NCBI RefSeq assembly: GCF_020164585.1
Contig: NZ_JAIQZF010000005.1
Location: forward strand, 248,001 to 312,000
DNA length: 64,000 nt
Direction of reading: 5' to 3'
Source of the DNA: Psychroflexus curvus
Lineage (GTDB): Bacteria > Bacteroidota > Bacteroidia > Flavobacteriales > Flavobacteriaceae
Shown here: positions 55,422 to 62,807 of the stretch, in pieces
Position numbering within the stretch: the stretch's first letter is position 1
Layout of the letters: every line of letters begins with the position of its first letter
The notes under the pieces: model-generated
Database searches by the model: none
What the model saw: the letters and a program-made list of their open reading frames with translations, nothing else
Told to the model about the DNA's origin: nothing
Program-made: the position numbers and the translations under genes

Positions 55422-55757
55422 ATGAAAAACAATCACAAAAACTGGACAAAAGAAGAACTGAAAATTTACATCCTGCTAGTATGTGCTAAGGCAGATGATG
55501 AAATATCTCCTGAGGAAATCAAATTGATACAATTAAAAACCAGTCAGGAAACCTTTGACAAAATTTACACTGAATTTAAAGGAGACAAGAATGAAAAAAG
55601 GTTGAAAAAAATAGAAAGGGTGATCGGCTTACACCATTATGGTAGCTTAGAGCTTCTAGAACTGAGAAAAGAAATTTTTAAGGTCTATTTAGCTGATAAT
55701 GTATTAAGTAAAAAAGAACGCTATTTAGATCAAATTTTTGATAATATCATTTATTGA
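55422..55757 (+). CDS. TerB-like small protein
   Basis: The 111-residue helical protein has the TerB-like pattern: WTKEELKIYILLVCAKADDEISPEE (about 8-32, with the Ala-Asp-x-x-Ile motif before the EE), and a repeat of it near the C-terminus (VYLADNVLSKKERYLDQIF). TerB domains often bind metal and are linked to tellurite resistance or phage defence, but no other ter genes are present. Stand-alone function unknown. Confidence 0.7.
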   Translation: MKNNHKNWTKEELKIYILLVCAKADDEISPEEIKLIQLKTSQETFDKIYTEFKGDKNEKRLKKIERVIGLHHYGSLELLELRKEIFKVYLADNVLSKKERYLDQIFDNIIY

Positions 55758-55966
55758 TGGGTGGTAGGCTCTCAACTTATTTTTTTAAAACAAACCCTTC
55801 TAAAAACCTTAAGTTGAAAATCAATAAACAGGAAAACCTACCCTAAGACAGGACCCGGCGAAGGCAGTTGAGACACTCGCGCCAGCGGGACTATAATGCC
55901 TGCTTAAGGTCACGGGGCTGTCTGATGGCAAAGGCAGGCTAAATGCTCTCACCAGTGGGAATTAAA
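55758..55966. repeat. Degenerate copies of the short palindromic repeat
   Basis: Two variants: CGAAGGCAGTTGAGAC with ACTCGCGCCAGCGG (about 55858-55891), and GTCTGATGGCAAAGGCAGGC (about 55919-55938). They relate to the elements at 23.36, 25.19 and 35.34 kb. No gene is supported. Confidence 0.6.
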
Positions 55967-56012
55967 CTAAAAATCCTCTAAAGCTAGCTTGACTTTAGAG
56001 GATTTTTAGTGA
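55967..56012. terminator. Bidirectional intrinsic terminator
   Basis: The stem AAAAATCCTCTAAAG / CTTTAGAGGATTTTT with a 9-base loop suits both the TerB-like gene and the leftward coiled-coil gene. Confidence 0.9.
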
Positions 56013-56026
56013 ATTTTACTTGAATC

Positions 56027-56569
56027 TTAGTTTTCGGGAGTAACCTCTTTGAGTGACTGTTCTGTTTTCCTCAATCTTTCACGCGTCTCCTTTAGCAAAA
56101 CCTCCAATTGGGATAGTCTTTCTTCGGCTTTACTTATTCTCTCTCTTCGTTCTTCGATTTCTTTTTTATCGGCTTCGGGCAGTGTTGACTTTTCCCCCAG
56201 AGATTCTTTCATGCGTTTTAGGCGATCTCTTCGATCTGTCAAAAGACTATCGGTTTCAGATAATCTGGATTCGGTCTCTTCCGCCATGTTTTGTGCCATT
56301 TGAGCACGATGCTGACCAAATTCTCTGCCGGTCATATCGCCCTTGTTTTTGCCATAGGCCTTTCCGGAATTGCCTTTTGACCTCTTGTTTGCCTTTTCAG
56401 CAGAAACCCGCTCGTCTTCAGTCTGAGCTGAATCCATTTCGTCCTGAGCCTCTTCTCTCTTCTCCTGAGCTTTTTCTTTCCTCTCCTGTCCTTTAGACTG
56501 GGCAAAAGCCTGGCCGGGACTTAAAAATAAAAAAGCGCCGAGTATACTTACTAGTATTATATTTTTCAT
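56027..56569 (-). CDS. Secreted coiled-coil protein
   Basis: A signal peptide (about 1-23, ending AFAQ) precedes a nearly continuous, very charged helix of about 155 residues (QERKEKAQEKREEAQDEMD and ISKAEERLSQLEVLLKETRE) with heptad spacing. No enzyme features. It starts 10 bp after a small lipoprotein gene that also has a coiled coil, so the two may form a periplasmic or outer-membrane-linked complex. Low-complexity content makes homology calls weak. Confidence 0.8.
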   Translation of the reverse strand: MKNIILVSILGAFLFLSPGQAFAQSKGQERKEKAQEKREEAQDEMDSAQTEDERVSAEKANKRSKGNSGKAYGKNKGDMTGREFGQHRAQMAQNMAEETESRLSETDSLLTDRRDRLKRMKESLGEKSTLPEADKKEIEERRERISKAEERLSQLEVLLKETRERLRKTEQSLKEVTPEN

Positions 56570-56579
56570 GTTATTTTAT

Positions 56580-56783
56580 TTAATTCAGTTGTTCTACAGT
56601 TTCTTTTGCTTCTCTGGATATACTATCCATTCTTGTATTGATTTTCTCAAGTTCTCTTTCCAGAGAATCTATTTTTTGAACAGTGCGTTCCTGTTCCATC
56701 TCTTCTTTTGAAGAAGTTGGCTCTTTACAGGCTACAACCCCTAAAAACAAAAGCATCATTACTAATATTACTATTTTTTTCAT
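56580..56783 (-). CDS. Small coiled-coil lipoprotein
   Basis: 67 residues with the lipobox LGVVAC (Cys 19) and a 45-residue amphipathic helix (RTVQKIDSLERELEKINTRM). This resembles Lpp-type helical lipoproteins in size and pattern, though no link to peptidoglycan (C-terminal Lys) is visible. First of the two-gene leftward unit. Confidence 0.8.
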   Translation of the reverse strand: MKKIVILVMMLLFLGVVACKEPTSSKEEMEQERTVQKIDSLERELEKINTRMDSISREAKETVEQLN

Positions 56784-57146
56784 AATTAATTTTTATGATT
56801 TCATCAATATACCATAATAACGTTCACTTTTCTAGTCTTTTAACCTATTAAAGCCGATGACCGCTACGAATCAAGCCTCCTGAGCCGGGCTGGAGGCTAG
56901 GCAAGCCTGGGATACGATCTAGACGCTCATGCCAGCTAAAGGTGTTAACATTTAAACCTGACAGGCCACAATCTTTCTCTGAAAGCAAAGGCCGTTAAGA
57001 CCCTTGTCCCTACTTCCTATATCTTATTCGGGTCTGGCTACTTTCAATATCATAAGATAAATTAATCATTTTCATTAATAATATAAGTTATTATTAATGC
57101 TTCGAATGTTAAATATTTGCACCCAAACTTTAAGAGGTCAATAATT
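56784..57146. other. Intergenic region with a dyad upstream of the SbtA-like gene
   Basis: It contains a degenerate short palindromic repeat (about 56884-56940) and a perfect 10-bp inverted repeat CATTAATAAT-N7-ATTATTAATG at 57073-57099, 47 bp before the SbtA-like start. It may be an operator. No gene seen. Confidence 0.55.
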
Positions 57147-58019
57147 ATGGATTTAAATCTACTGCTTGATAATTTAACCAACCCGGCTTTACTTTTTTTC
57201 TGCTTAGGCATATTTGCTGCATTCATCAAAAGCGATCTGGAAATTCCTCCCAATTCTTCAAAATTCATCTCCTTATACCTGATGTTTTCGATTGGCTTTA
57301 AAGGAGGGCAGGAACTGGCGCATAGCGAGTTTGGAAAGGAAATTCTCTGGGCCTTTGCTATTGGGCTGCTCAGTTCCATCCTTATACCCCTGTATTCTTT
57401 CTGGATAGCCAAAAAGAAATTTGGCATTTATAATGCTGCTGCCCTTGCCGCCGCTTACGGCTCTATAAGTGCTGTTACCTTTCTGACTACTATTTCCTTT
57501 CTCGATATACAAGGCATAGATTACGATGGCTTCATGGTTGCAGTCATGGCTTCTATGGAAGCTCCAGCCATTGTCATGGGGGTTCTGCTTCTCGCCATTT
57601 TTTCCAAATCAACCCAGGCAGCCTCCAGGATTGATTTGGGTGCCATTCTTAAGCATTCCATAAGCAACGGAAGTGTGGTTTTACTGATGGGGAGTTTGCT
57701 GATCGGGTTTATGGCCAGTGATGAACAGGCCAGGGGGATTGAACCCTTTACAACGGACATTTTCAAGGGCTTTTTAGCCGTGTTCTTACTGGATATGGGA
57801 TTGACCAGCGGTAAGCACTTAAAGGTCTTTAAAAGCAACGGAATTTCGGCATTTCTGTTTGCTATACTTATCCCGGCCTTTAACGGATGTCTTATTGCTT
57901 TGATCTCGGGATTTTTCCTGGACAGTATAGGCAACAGACTGATTCTGGCCATCACCTTTCCGTTTAATATCACCTTTGGAATTCCGATTTACTTAGGAAT
58001 CATCACTTATTTCTCATAA
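57147..58019 (+). CDS. SbtA-family (sodium-dependent bicarbonate) permease-like protein
   Basis: From ATG 57147 the protein has 290 residues and about ten membrane segments, with the DUF897/SbtA pattern: NPALLFFCLGIFAAFIKSDLEIP, MFSIGFKGGQEL, AAAYGSISAVTFLTTISFL, VMASMEAPAIVMGVLLL and NITFGIPIYLGI. Cyanobacterial SbtA imports bicarbonate with sodium and is gated by SbtB. No sbtB/PII-like gene is adjacent. In a heterotroph it could feed anaplerotic carboxylation (ppc is in this window), but the substrate is inferred. A TTG ten codons upstream is less likely as start. Confidence 0.9.
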   Translation: MDLNLLLDNLTNPALLFFCLGIFAAFIKSDLEIPPNSSKFISLYLMFSIGFKGGQELAHSEFGKEILWAFAIGLLSSILIPLYSFWIAKKKFGIYNAAALAAAYGSISAVTFLTTISFLDIQGIDYDGFMVAVMASMEAPAIVMGVLLLAIFSKSTQAASRIDLGAILKHSISNGSVVLLMGSLLIGFMASDEQARGIEPFTTDIFKGFLAVFLLDMGLTSGKHLKVFKSNGISAFLFAILIPAFNGCLIALISGFFLDSIGNRLILAITFPFNITFGIPIYLGIITYFS

Positions 58020-58126
58020 AGCCTGTGCCGGTTCAAATACAGTGGAAATTGATCTGAGAATTATAGCGGTATCAGCAAGCCGGACTCGTTCAGTGCGACA
58101 TGAAGGAACCCGAAGGCGCAGTGGCC

Positions 58127-58170
58127 TAAAAAAAGAAGTCCAATGTGTTTACATTGGACTTCTGAGGTTT
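58127..58170 (-). terminator. Intrinsic terminator of the flavin reductase gene
   Basis: AGAAGTCCAATGT / ACATTGGACTTCT with a 4-base loop, then T7 on the minus strand. Confidence 0.85.
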
Positions 58171-58222
58171 TAAATCAGCTGAAAGCCTGTCTAAGCTGAA
58201 TGTATAATTTGAAAAATCCTGA

Positions 58223-58723
58223 TTAAATTTCTGCTTTGTCTTTGGTATATTCTGATGGAAGCTGCATGGTGCACAAGCCTTTTTTGTCTTTTTGGAGATT
58301 TTCTTTGATGACTTCTCCAAAATAAACAGTGTGGTCACCGATGTTCAAACTTTTAACCACTTTACAGGTGAGGTATCCCAACGTGTCTTTTATTATCGCC
58401 TGGTCATTTTGTTTTTGGAAAGGCACCCCGTTTATCTTATCCTTTTCAACAGTAGATTTGGAACCGAATTTTTTGACATACTCTTTATGTTCTTCTGATA
58501 GTAAATGTACAGTAAAGTGTTCACTATAATTAATCGTTTCGTTTAAATCGCTTTTTTGTCCGATGGCTATCGAAATGATTTCGGGTGAAAAAGAAACCTG
58601 AGATACCCAGTTGAGCGTTCCTGCTGCTATGTAGTCATCTTCTCGTGTTTTAAGATTATCTGCCTTTTTTAAGGCGGTCAAAATGTAATATCCGTACGTA
58701 AATTTTTCTGCTAATTTGCTCAT
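58223..58723 (-). CDS. Flavin reductase-like protein
   Basis: 166 residues of the split-barrel flavin reductase domain: YGYYILTALKKADNLKTREDDYIAAGTLNWVSQVSFSPE matches the FMN-binding N-terminal half cut by variable loops, and the C-terminus has LNIGDHTVYFGEV. It would reduce FMN with NAD(P)H, or serve as a small flavoprotein. No monooxygenase partner is adjacent. Leftward, monocistronic, with a terminator 60 bp after the stop. Confidence 0.88.
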   Translation of the reverse strand: MSKLAEKFTYGYYILTALKKADNLKTREDDYIAAGTLNWVSQVSFSPEIISIAIGQKSDLNETINYSEHFTVHLLSEEHKEYVKKFGSKSTVEKDKINGVPFQKQNDQAIIKDTLGYLTCKVVKSLNIGDHTVYFGEVIKENLQKDKKGLCTMQLPSEYTKDKAEI

Positions 58724-59138
58724 AACGTTTTTATTTTTTGATTAACTAACTGTTTTGGAGGGGCTTATTAAAAGTTTTTTTATGGAATTTATAATTTCTA
58801 AACAGAAAACTGCAGGTTTATTTAAACTTACAGAGTCTCAACTTAAAGCACCTCAGGATTTCAATTTAGTGGAATTTGAAGACTTTTGTGTTAAAAAAAT
58901 GGCAAGATTGGAGACTTGATAAACTAAGAAGGCAAGAGAGAGACGCTTTCGCCAGCGTTAGTATTAGTTTTTAGGACACGCAGGTTTTAGGTTATTACTG
59001 CTGTTACAGGTGTATTTGTCTAAGGAAATTCAATCTGACTTTTATTAAAATCAGAAGAACTTATCACTCATTTTCAGAAAGTTACTTCCTTTTAGAAGTT
59101 TTTGCTTTATATTAGGTGGTCTTTTAAACTGTTTGGGG
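58724..59138. other. Intergenic, one small ORF and a degenerate repeat
   Basis: Holds a 45-codon frame (58782-58919) and a degenerate copy of the short repeat (GAGAGAGACGCTTTCGCCAGC, about 58934-58954). No terminator or tRNA was seen. Confidence 0.5.
58782..58919 (+). CDS. Small hypothetical ORF
   Basis: 45 codons (MEFIISKQKTAGLFKLTESQ at the start). No domain recognised. It may be a fragment left where DNA upstream of the recombinase was rearranged. Confidence 0.25.
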   Translation: MEFIISKQKTAGLFKLTESQLKAPQDFNLVEFEDFCVKKMARLET

Positions 59139-60305
59139 ATGAAAACTGTTGTTTTAGAGCCTTTATTGCATAGGAGGGTATCTTGTATAGGGCTTCGGTT
59201 TGGGTTTGACCCTGAACTGAAGGCGACTTTAAAAAGGCTTCCGGAATGCAAATGGACGCAGACGCACGGGTGTTTTTATGTGCCGAATGCGGAGGCCTCA
59301 AAGCGGCGATTACTGTCTGTTTTGAGAACTATGGGATGTGGGGTGGATTACACGGCTATGCAGAAAGCAAAGGCTGAGGCAGCGGCTGACAGGTTTTTGA
59401 ATCCTAAGCATCTGGAGGCTTTAATGACTTACGAGCGCTATCTGGAAGGGCAACGCAAGAGCGCTTCTACGGTAAAAACTTACGCAGCCTTTGTGGAGCT
59501 TTTCCTGAAATTTTTTGATTCTACAGCTTTGACTGATTTAAACAACAGGTCGGTGGAGTTGTTTGCAGAGGGGGTTTTGGCGGCGCGAGGCTACAGCATC
59601 AGTTCGCATAGACAGGCGTTGAGTGCGCTTAAGCATTTTTTTATCCTCAATGGCGATTTGGATGTGCGGGTTGAGCGCATTTCGGCCCCTAAAAAGGATA
59701 GAAAATTGCCCGAGGTGTTGTCTACAGAGGAGGTGATTTCTATTTTGCAGGCGACGCGGAACCTGAAGCACAGAGCGATTTTGGGTTTGATTTATTCTTC
59801 GGGCTTACGCATAGGTGAGTTGCTGAAGCTGGAGTTGAAGGATGTGGACCTGGAAAGGCAATCGGTGTATGTGAGATCGGGCAAAGGGAGAAAGGACAGG
59901 CATACGACTTTGGGGCAGAGCATACAGCCTTTGTTGCTGAATTATGTGAGGACTTATAAGCCTAAGCAGTTTTTGTTTGAAGGTAGTGGGGGCATGGCAT
60001 ATTCGGCCTCTTCGGTCAGGGCTTTTTTAAAGAGAAGTTGCCGTTTGGCCAAGATTAAAAAGCGTGTTACGCCTCATACCCTGCGGCATAGCTTTGCTAC
60101 ACATCTGCTGGAAAATGGTGTGGATATACGCTATATACAGGAACTGCTGGGTCATTCTCGTCCTGAAACGACGATGATATACACGCATGTGACAGAGCGA
60201 TCTATTAGTGCGATACAGAATCCGCTGGATGTCGCGGTGTCGAAGCACAAGCAACTGACTAAGGGTGATAAGGGCCTGGGTTCGACTCGTAAGCCGTTGG
60301 AATAG
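59139..60305 (+). CDS. Tyrosine recombinase/integrase with extra N-terminal domain
   Basis: From ATG 59139 the protein has 388 residues. Residues about 1-70 are an extra domain (LRFGFDPELKATLKRLPECKW, then GCFYVPNAEASKRR). A SAM-like core-binding domain (about 95-185, YERYLEGQRKSASTVKTYAA) and a catalytic domain follow, with Arg in SSGLRIGELLKL, Lys in RSGKGRKDRH, HTLRHSFATHLL, His in ELLGHSRPETT and nucleophile Tyr in MIYTHVTER. The C-terminal motifs resemble XerD and integron integrases. The gene is visibly richer in G+C than its neighbours, suggesting transfer. Cargo-like genes follow it on the same strand. Confidence 0.92.
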   Translation: MKTVVLEPLLHRRVSCIGLRFGFDPELKATLKRLPECKWTQTHGCFYVPNAEASKRRLLSVLRTMGCGVDYTAMQKAKAEAAADRFLNPKHLEALMTYERYLEGQRKSASTVKTYAAFVELFLKFFDSTALTDLNNRSVELFAEGVLAARGYSISSHRQALSALKHFFILNGDLDVRVERISAPKKDRKLPEVLSTEEVISILQATRNLKHRAILGLIYSSGLRIGELLKLELKDVDLERQSVYVRSGKGRKDRHTTLGQSIQPLLLNYVRTYKPKQFLFEGSGGMAYSASSVRAFLKRSCRLAKIKKRVTPHTLRHSFATHLLENGVDIRYIQELLGHSRPETTMIYTHVTERSISAIQNPLDVAVSKHKQLTKGDKGLGSTRKPLE

Positions 60306-60514
60306 GGGTTTGTTTTCTCTTATTAAATACTGCTAAGTTTTTAAATCAGCTGATGAGTACCCTAAAGCTTATAAAAACATGCGTTTATCCCGTACCTATT
60401 CCAAATAAACGTGTATTTTTATCAACATAAAACGAGTTACCCTTTATTATAAAAAAGATTCCCGATAGTTCTAAATTAGAGAACTAATTGTATATTTGTT
60501 ACATAATTTGATGA
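60306..60514. other. Intergenic region with the higBA promoter
   Basis: AT-rich, with a -7 box TATATTTG at 60491-60498, 17 bp before the higB start. The short distance suggests a nearly leaderless transcript. No attC-like element was found here. Confidence 0.5.
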
Positions 60515-60811
60515 ATGAAACGAATAATTGCGAAAAGTACGCTACGAGAATATTGGGAAAAACACGCTGACTCTGAACAGTATTTGAAAACTTGGTACGA
60601 TACAGCAAAAAGTGCAAAATGGTTTTCTCCAAACGATGTTAAACAAACTTACATTTCCGCAAGTATTCTAAAAAATGGTCGAGTTGTTTTCAATATTAAA
60701 GGAAACTCTTATCGACTTATTGTTAAATTTAATTACGAAAAGCAGTGGGCGTTTATCCGTTTTATTGGCACACACGCTGAATATGACAAAATAAACGCTG
60801 ACACCATTTAA
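60515..60811 (+). CDS. higB: HigB-type mRNA interferase toxin
   Basis: The 98-residue RelE/HigB-fold toxin shows WFSPNDVKQTYISASILKNG, RVVFNIKGNSYRLIVKFNYE and the C-terminal FIRFIGTHAEYDKI, with the basic and aromatic residues of the HigB active site. It would cut ribosome-bound mRNA. The antitoxin follows 10 bp downstream, the reversed order typical of hig modules. Confidence 0.93.
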   Translation: MKRIIAKSTLREYWEKHADSEQYLKTWYDTAKSAKWFSPNDVKQTYISASILKNGRVVFNIKGNSYRLIVKFNYEKQWAFIRFIGTHAEYDKINADTI

Positions 60812-60821
60812 AAAAAGAATA

Positions 60822-61193
60822 ATGAATTTAAAACCTATTAAAACCGAAAAAGATTACCGAAACGCTCTTGAACGATTGGAGGCGATTTTTGATGCACCTA
60901 TTGACACAAAAGAAGGTGACGAAGCAGAAATTCTTTCATTAATGATTGAAAATTATGAAAATGAGCATTATCCGATAGAAGCTCCAGATCCAATAGAAGC
61001 AATTAAAATCAGAATGGAAGAATTGAATCTACGCCAAAAAGATTTGGTAGGTGTAATTGGCGGTAAAAGTCGAGTATCCGAAATTTTAAATCGAAAAAAG
61101 AAATTGACTGTTGATATGATAAGAGAGCTAGAGAGATTACTTCAAATTTCTGCTTCTGTTTTAGTCAACAATTATCAACTCACAGAAAAATAA
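60822..61193 (+). CDS. higA: HigA-type HTH antitoxin
   Basis: 123 residues. An acidic N-terminal part (ALERLEAIFDAPIDTKEGDE) should hold the toxin. The C-terminal HTH_3 domain (about 68-118, RMEELNLRQKDLVGVIGGKS and VSEILNRKKKLTVDMIREL) binds the operon promoter for autorepression. The stop lies only 6 bp before the attC-like element. Confidence 0.93.
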   Translation: MNLKPIKTEKDYRNALERLEAIFDAPIDTKEGDEAEILSLMIENYENEHYPIEAPDPIEAIKIRMEELNLRQKDLVGVIGGKSRVSEILNRKKKLTVDMIRELERLLQISASVLVNNYQLTEK

Positions 61194-61198
61194 CAAAG

Positions 61199-61332
61199 GG
61201 TAACAGCGCATATAGTTTATGGCGGAATTAGTGCTAAATCCAAATTTTTTACATTTTTAAAAGATAAAAGTTTAACCGAAAGGCGAGCAGTTTCTTACTT
61301 CGCCACAAAACCATATACGCGAGACGTTGTGC
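61199..61332. other. attC-like imperfect inverted repeat
   Basis: The left arm GTAACAGCGCATATAG then TTTATGGCG (61200-61224) and right arm CGCCACAAAACCATATACGC then GAGACGTTGTGC (61301-61332) pair as CGC(A/G)TATA and GTTTxTGGCG with unpaired bases. They end in AAC on the left and GTT on the right, about 130 bp apart. This is the layout of an integron attC site: complementary outer boxes with extrahelical bases. The outer box does not fully match GTTRRRY. It could also be another dispersed element. Confidence 0.5.
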
Positions 61333-61349
61333 GTCATGCGAAGAACCAG

Positions 61350-62747
61350 ATGAATCCATTAAGAGAACAATATTTAAAGGACAAAGAAAAGGCTGCAAAA
61401 GAGCTCTTTGAAAGGGTAAAGGATAATCCAAAGCCTGATATTACTGACTTATGGAGTCTGCCAGAAGACTACTTCATCGAATGGAGAAAGCTTCATGATT
61501 TTCCAAAGCTCTTAAATCACTTTGACAAGACGCTGTTATTGTTTAAAGAGTGGAAATCTGACAATAAGCTGAATGATGATATTCTTCTTAAAAACGGTGA
61601 ATTAACCCCATTCTTTGAAAAGAAAAAGCTTTCTAAGAAAAAGAGGCTTTTTTTGATCGAGCAAACACATGAAAATAAAACAAGAACATTTGTTTCATAC
61701 AAAAAGCTTGAAGGTGAGAAACATAACTTTGGTAAAAAGTTTCATTTTAAAGTCCTTCTTGAATTTTACAGCTATTTAGATTGGCTAGAACAAAGGGGGA
61801 AATCTGAAAACATTTTAAGCATAAACTCTAGGACAGCACCTGAATCAGATTATGAGTCTGTAAGTATCCATGCAGATGTTTATTCTGCTTCCAAAGACTT
61901 TGAATTACTAAAAATGGGCGGAGTAGATGCGCCCGTCAACGGATTCGGAATTCTCTTGAGAGGAAAAAGACTTGAGTTTGTAAATGTCTGTGGTTTACGT
62001 CTAAAAGGTGAAATAAACTTTGGTGAAGAAGGAAATCTAAGCTTCTCATACTGCGCTTGTGACAATATGCTAGCAGAACAATTACAAATGCCGCTTCTAC
62101 AGTTTGAGCATTGTTCTGTTACGAATTTCAAAATTGTAGACTCTAAAATCCAACAATGGCGTTTCTACGACTGCCAAGTATCAGGTGATTTTGAAAACAC
62201 TCAATTTCGTTCGGTAAGTATTTGGGGTGGCTACTTTAATCCTGTGATGAAGGGTTGTACCATTTTTGATTTTGACATAGAAAAAGACAAGTCATTACCA
62301 GACAAAAATCTTTATGCATATAAGATTTTGAAGAAGATGTATGCAGACCAAGGGGACGATGTTAATGCAATAAAATACTTTATTAAGGAGCACAATTTTC
62401 TAAGAAAGAATAGCAAAGGACTCAATAAAATATCCAAAACATTAAGTTTCTTTTATTGGGGTTATGGTAGAAAGCCACTAAGGATTTTATGGGTATCTCT
62501 TCTTACACTATGCGTGTTTTCAGCAATCTATTGGTTTAATCGAGATTTGATTGTCCTAAATAATGGAACACCAATAGACTTGACAGTCTGGGACTGTATT
62601 TATTTCAGTTCAACCACATTCACAACACTCGGATATGGAGATTACAGTCCAACAGGCTACCTTAGAATAATAGCAGTATTTGAATCGTTTTTCGGTGTTC
62701 TAAATGCGGGATTCTTAGTAGCAGGACTTGCGACAAACAAATATTAA
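61350..62747 (+). CDS. Two-TM potassium channel protein with pentapeptide-like N-terminal region
   Basis: From ATG 61350, 465 residues. A hydrophilic region of about 180 residues is followed by a right-handed helix type stretch of about 110 (repeated units such as EINFGEEGNLSFSYCACDN and VSGDFENTQFRSVSIWGG). Then come two membrane helices around the pore loop with filter TFTTLGYGDYSP (ion_trans_2). It should be a homotetrameric cation channel. Channels joined to sensor domains occur in some anti-phage systems, and the neighbours (HigBA, HNH) would fit, but this is inference. A GTG at 61329 in the attC-like core is a less likely start. Confidence 0.88.
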   Translation: MNPLREQYLKDKEKAAKELFERVKDNPKPDITDLWSLPEDYFIEWRKLHDFPKLLNHFDKTLLLFKEWKSDNKLNDDILLKNGELTPFFEKKKLSKKKRLFLIEQTHENKTRTFVSYKKLEGEKHNFGKKFHFKVLLEFYSYLDWLEQRGKSENILSINSRTAPESDYESVSIHADVYSASKDFELLKMGGVDAPVNGFGILLRGKRLEFVNVCGLRLKGEINFGEEGNLSFSYCACDNMLAEQLQMPLLQFEHCSVTNFKIVDSKIQQWRFYDCQVSGDFENTQFRSVSIWGGYFNPVMKGCTIFDFDIEKDKSLPDKNLYAYKILKKMYADQGDDVNAIKYFIKEHNFLRKNSKGLNKISKTLSFFYWGYGRKPLRILWVSLLTLCVFSAIYWFNRDLIVLNNGTPIDLTVWDCIYFSSTTFTTLGYGDYSPTGYLRIIAVFESFFGVLNAGFLVAGLATNKY

Positions 62748-62807
62748 AATGAAAAAAGCACTAGCGGACAAAACTTGTTTGTTCGTCTTGCGAAAAAATA
62801 GTGAAGC
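62748..62807. other. Hairpin between channel and HNH genes
   Basis: Outer CACTA/TAGTG and inner CGGACAAA/TTTGTTCG arms form an asymmetric hairpin at about 62759-62803. It may end the channel transcript or be a small recombination site. It does not resemble the attC-like element. Confidence 0.4.

Noticed and set aside
62748-62807. Second attC-like site between channel and HNH genes
   Set aside because: A hairpin is present, but the AAC/GTT outer boxes and the arm sequence of the first site are missing.
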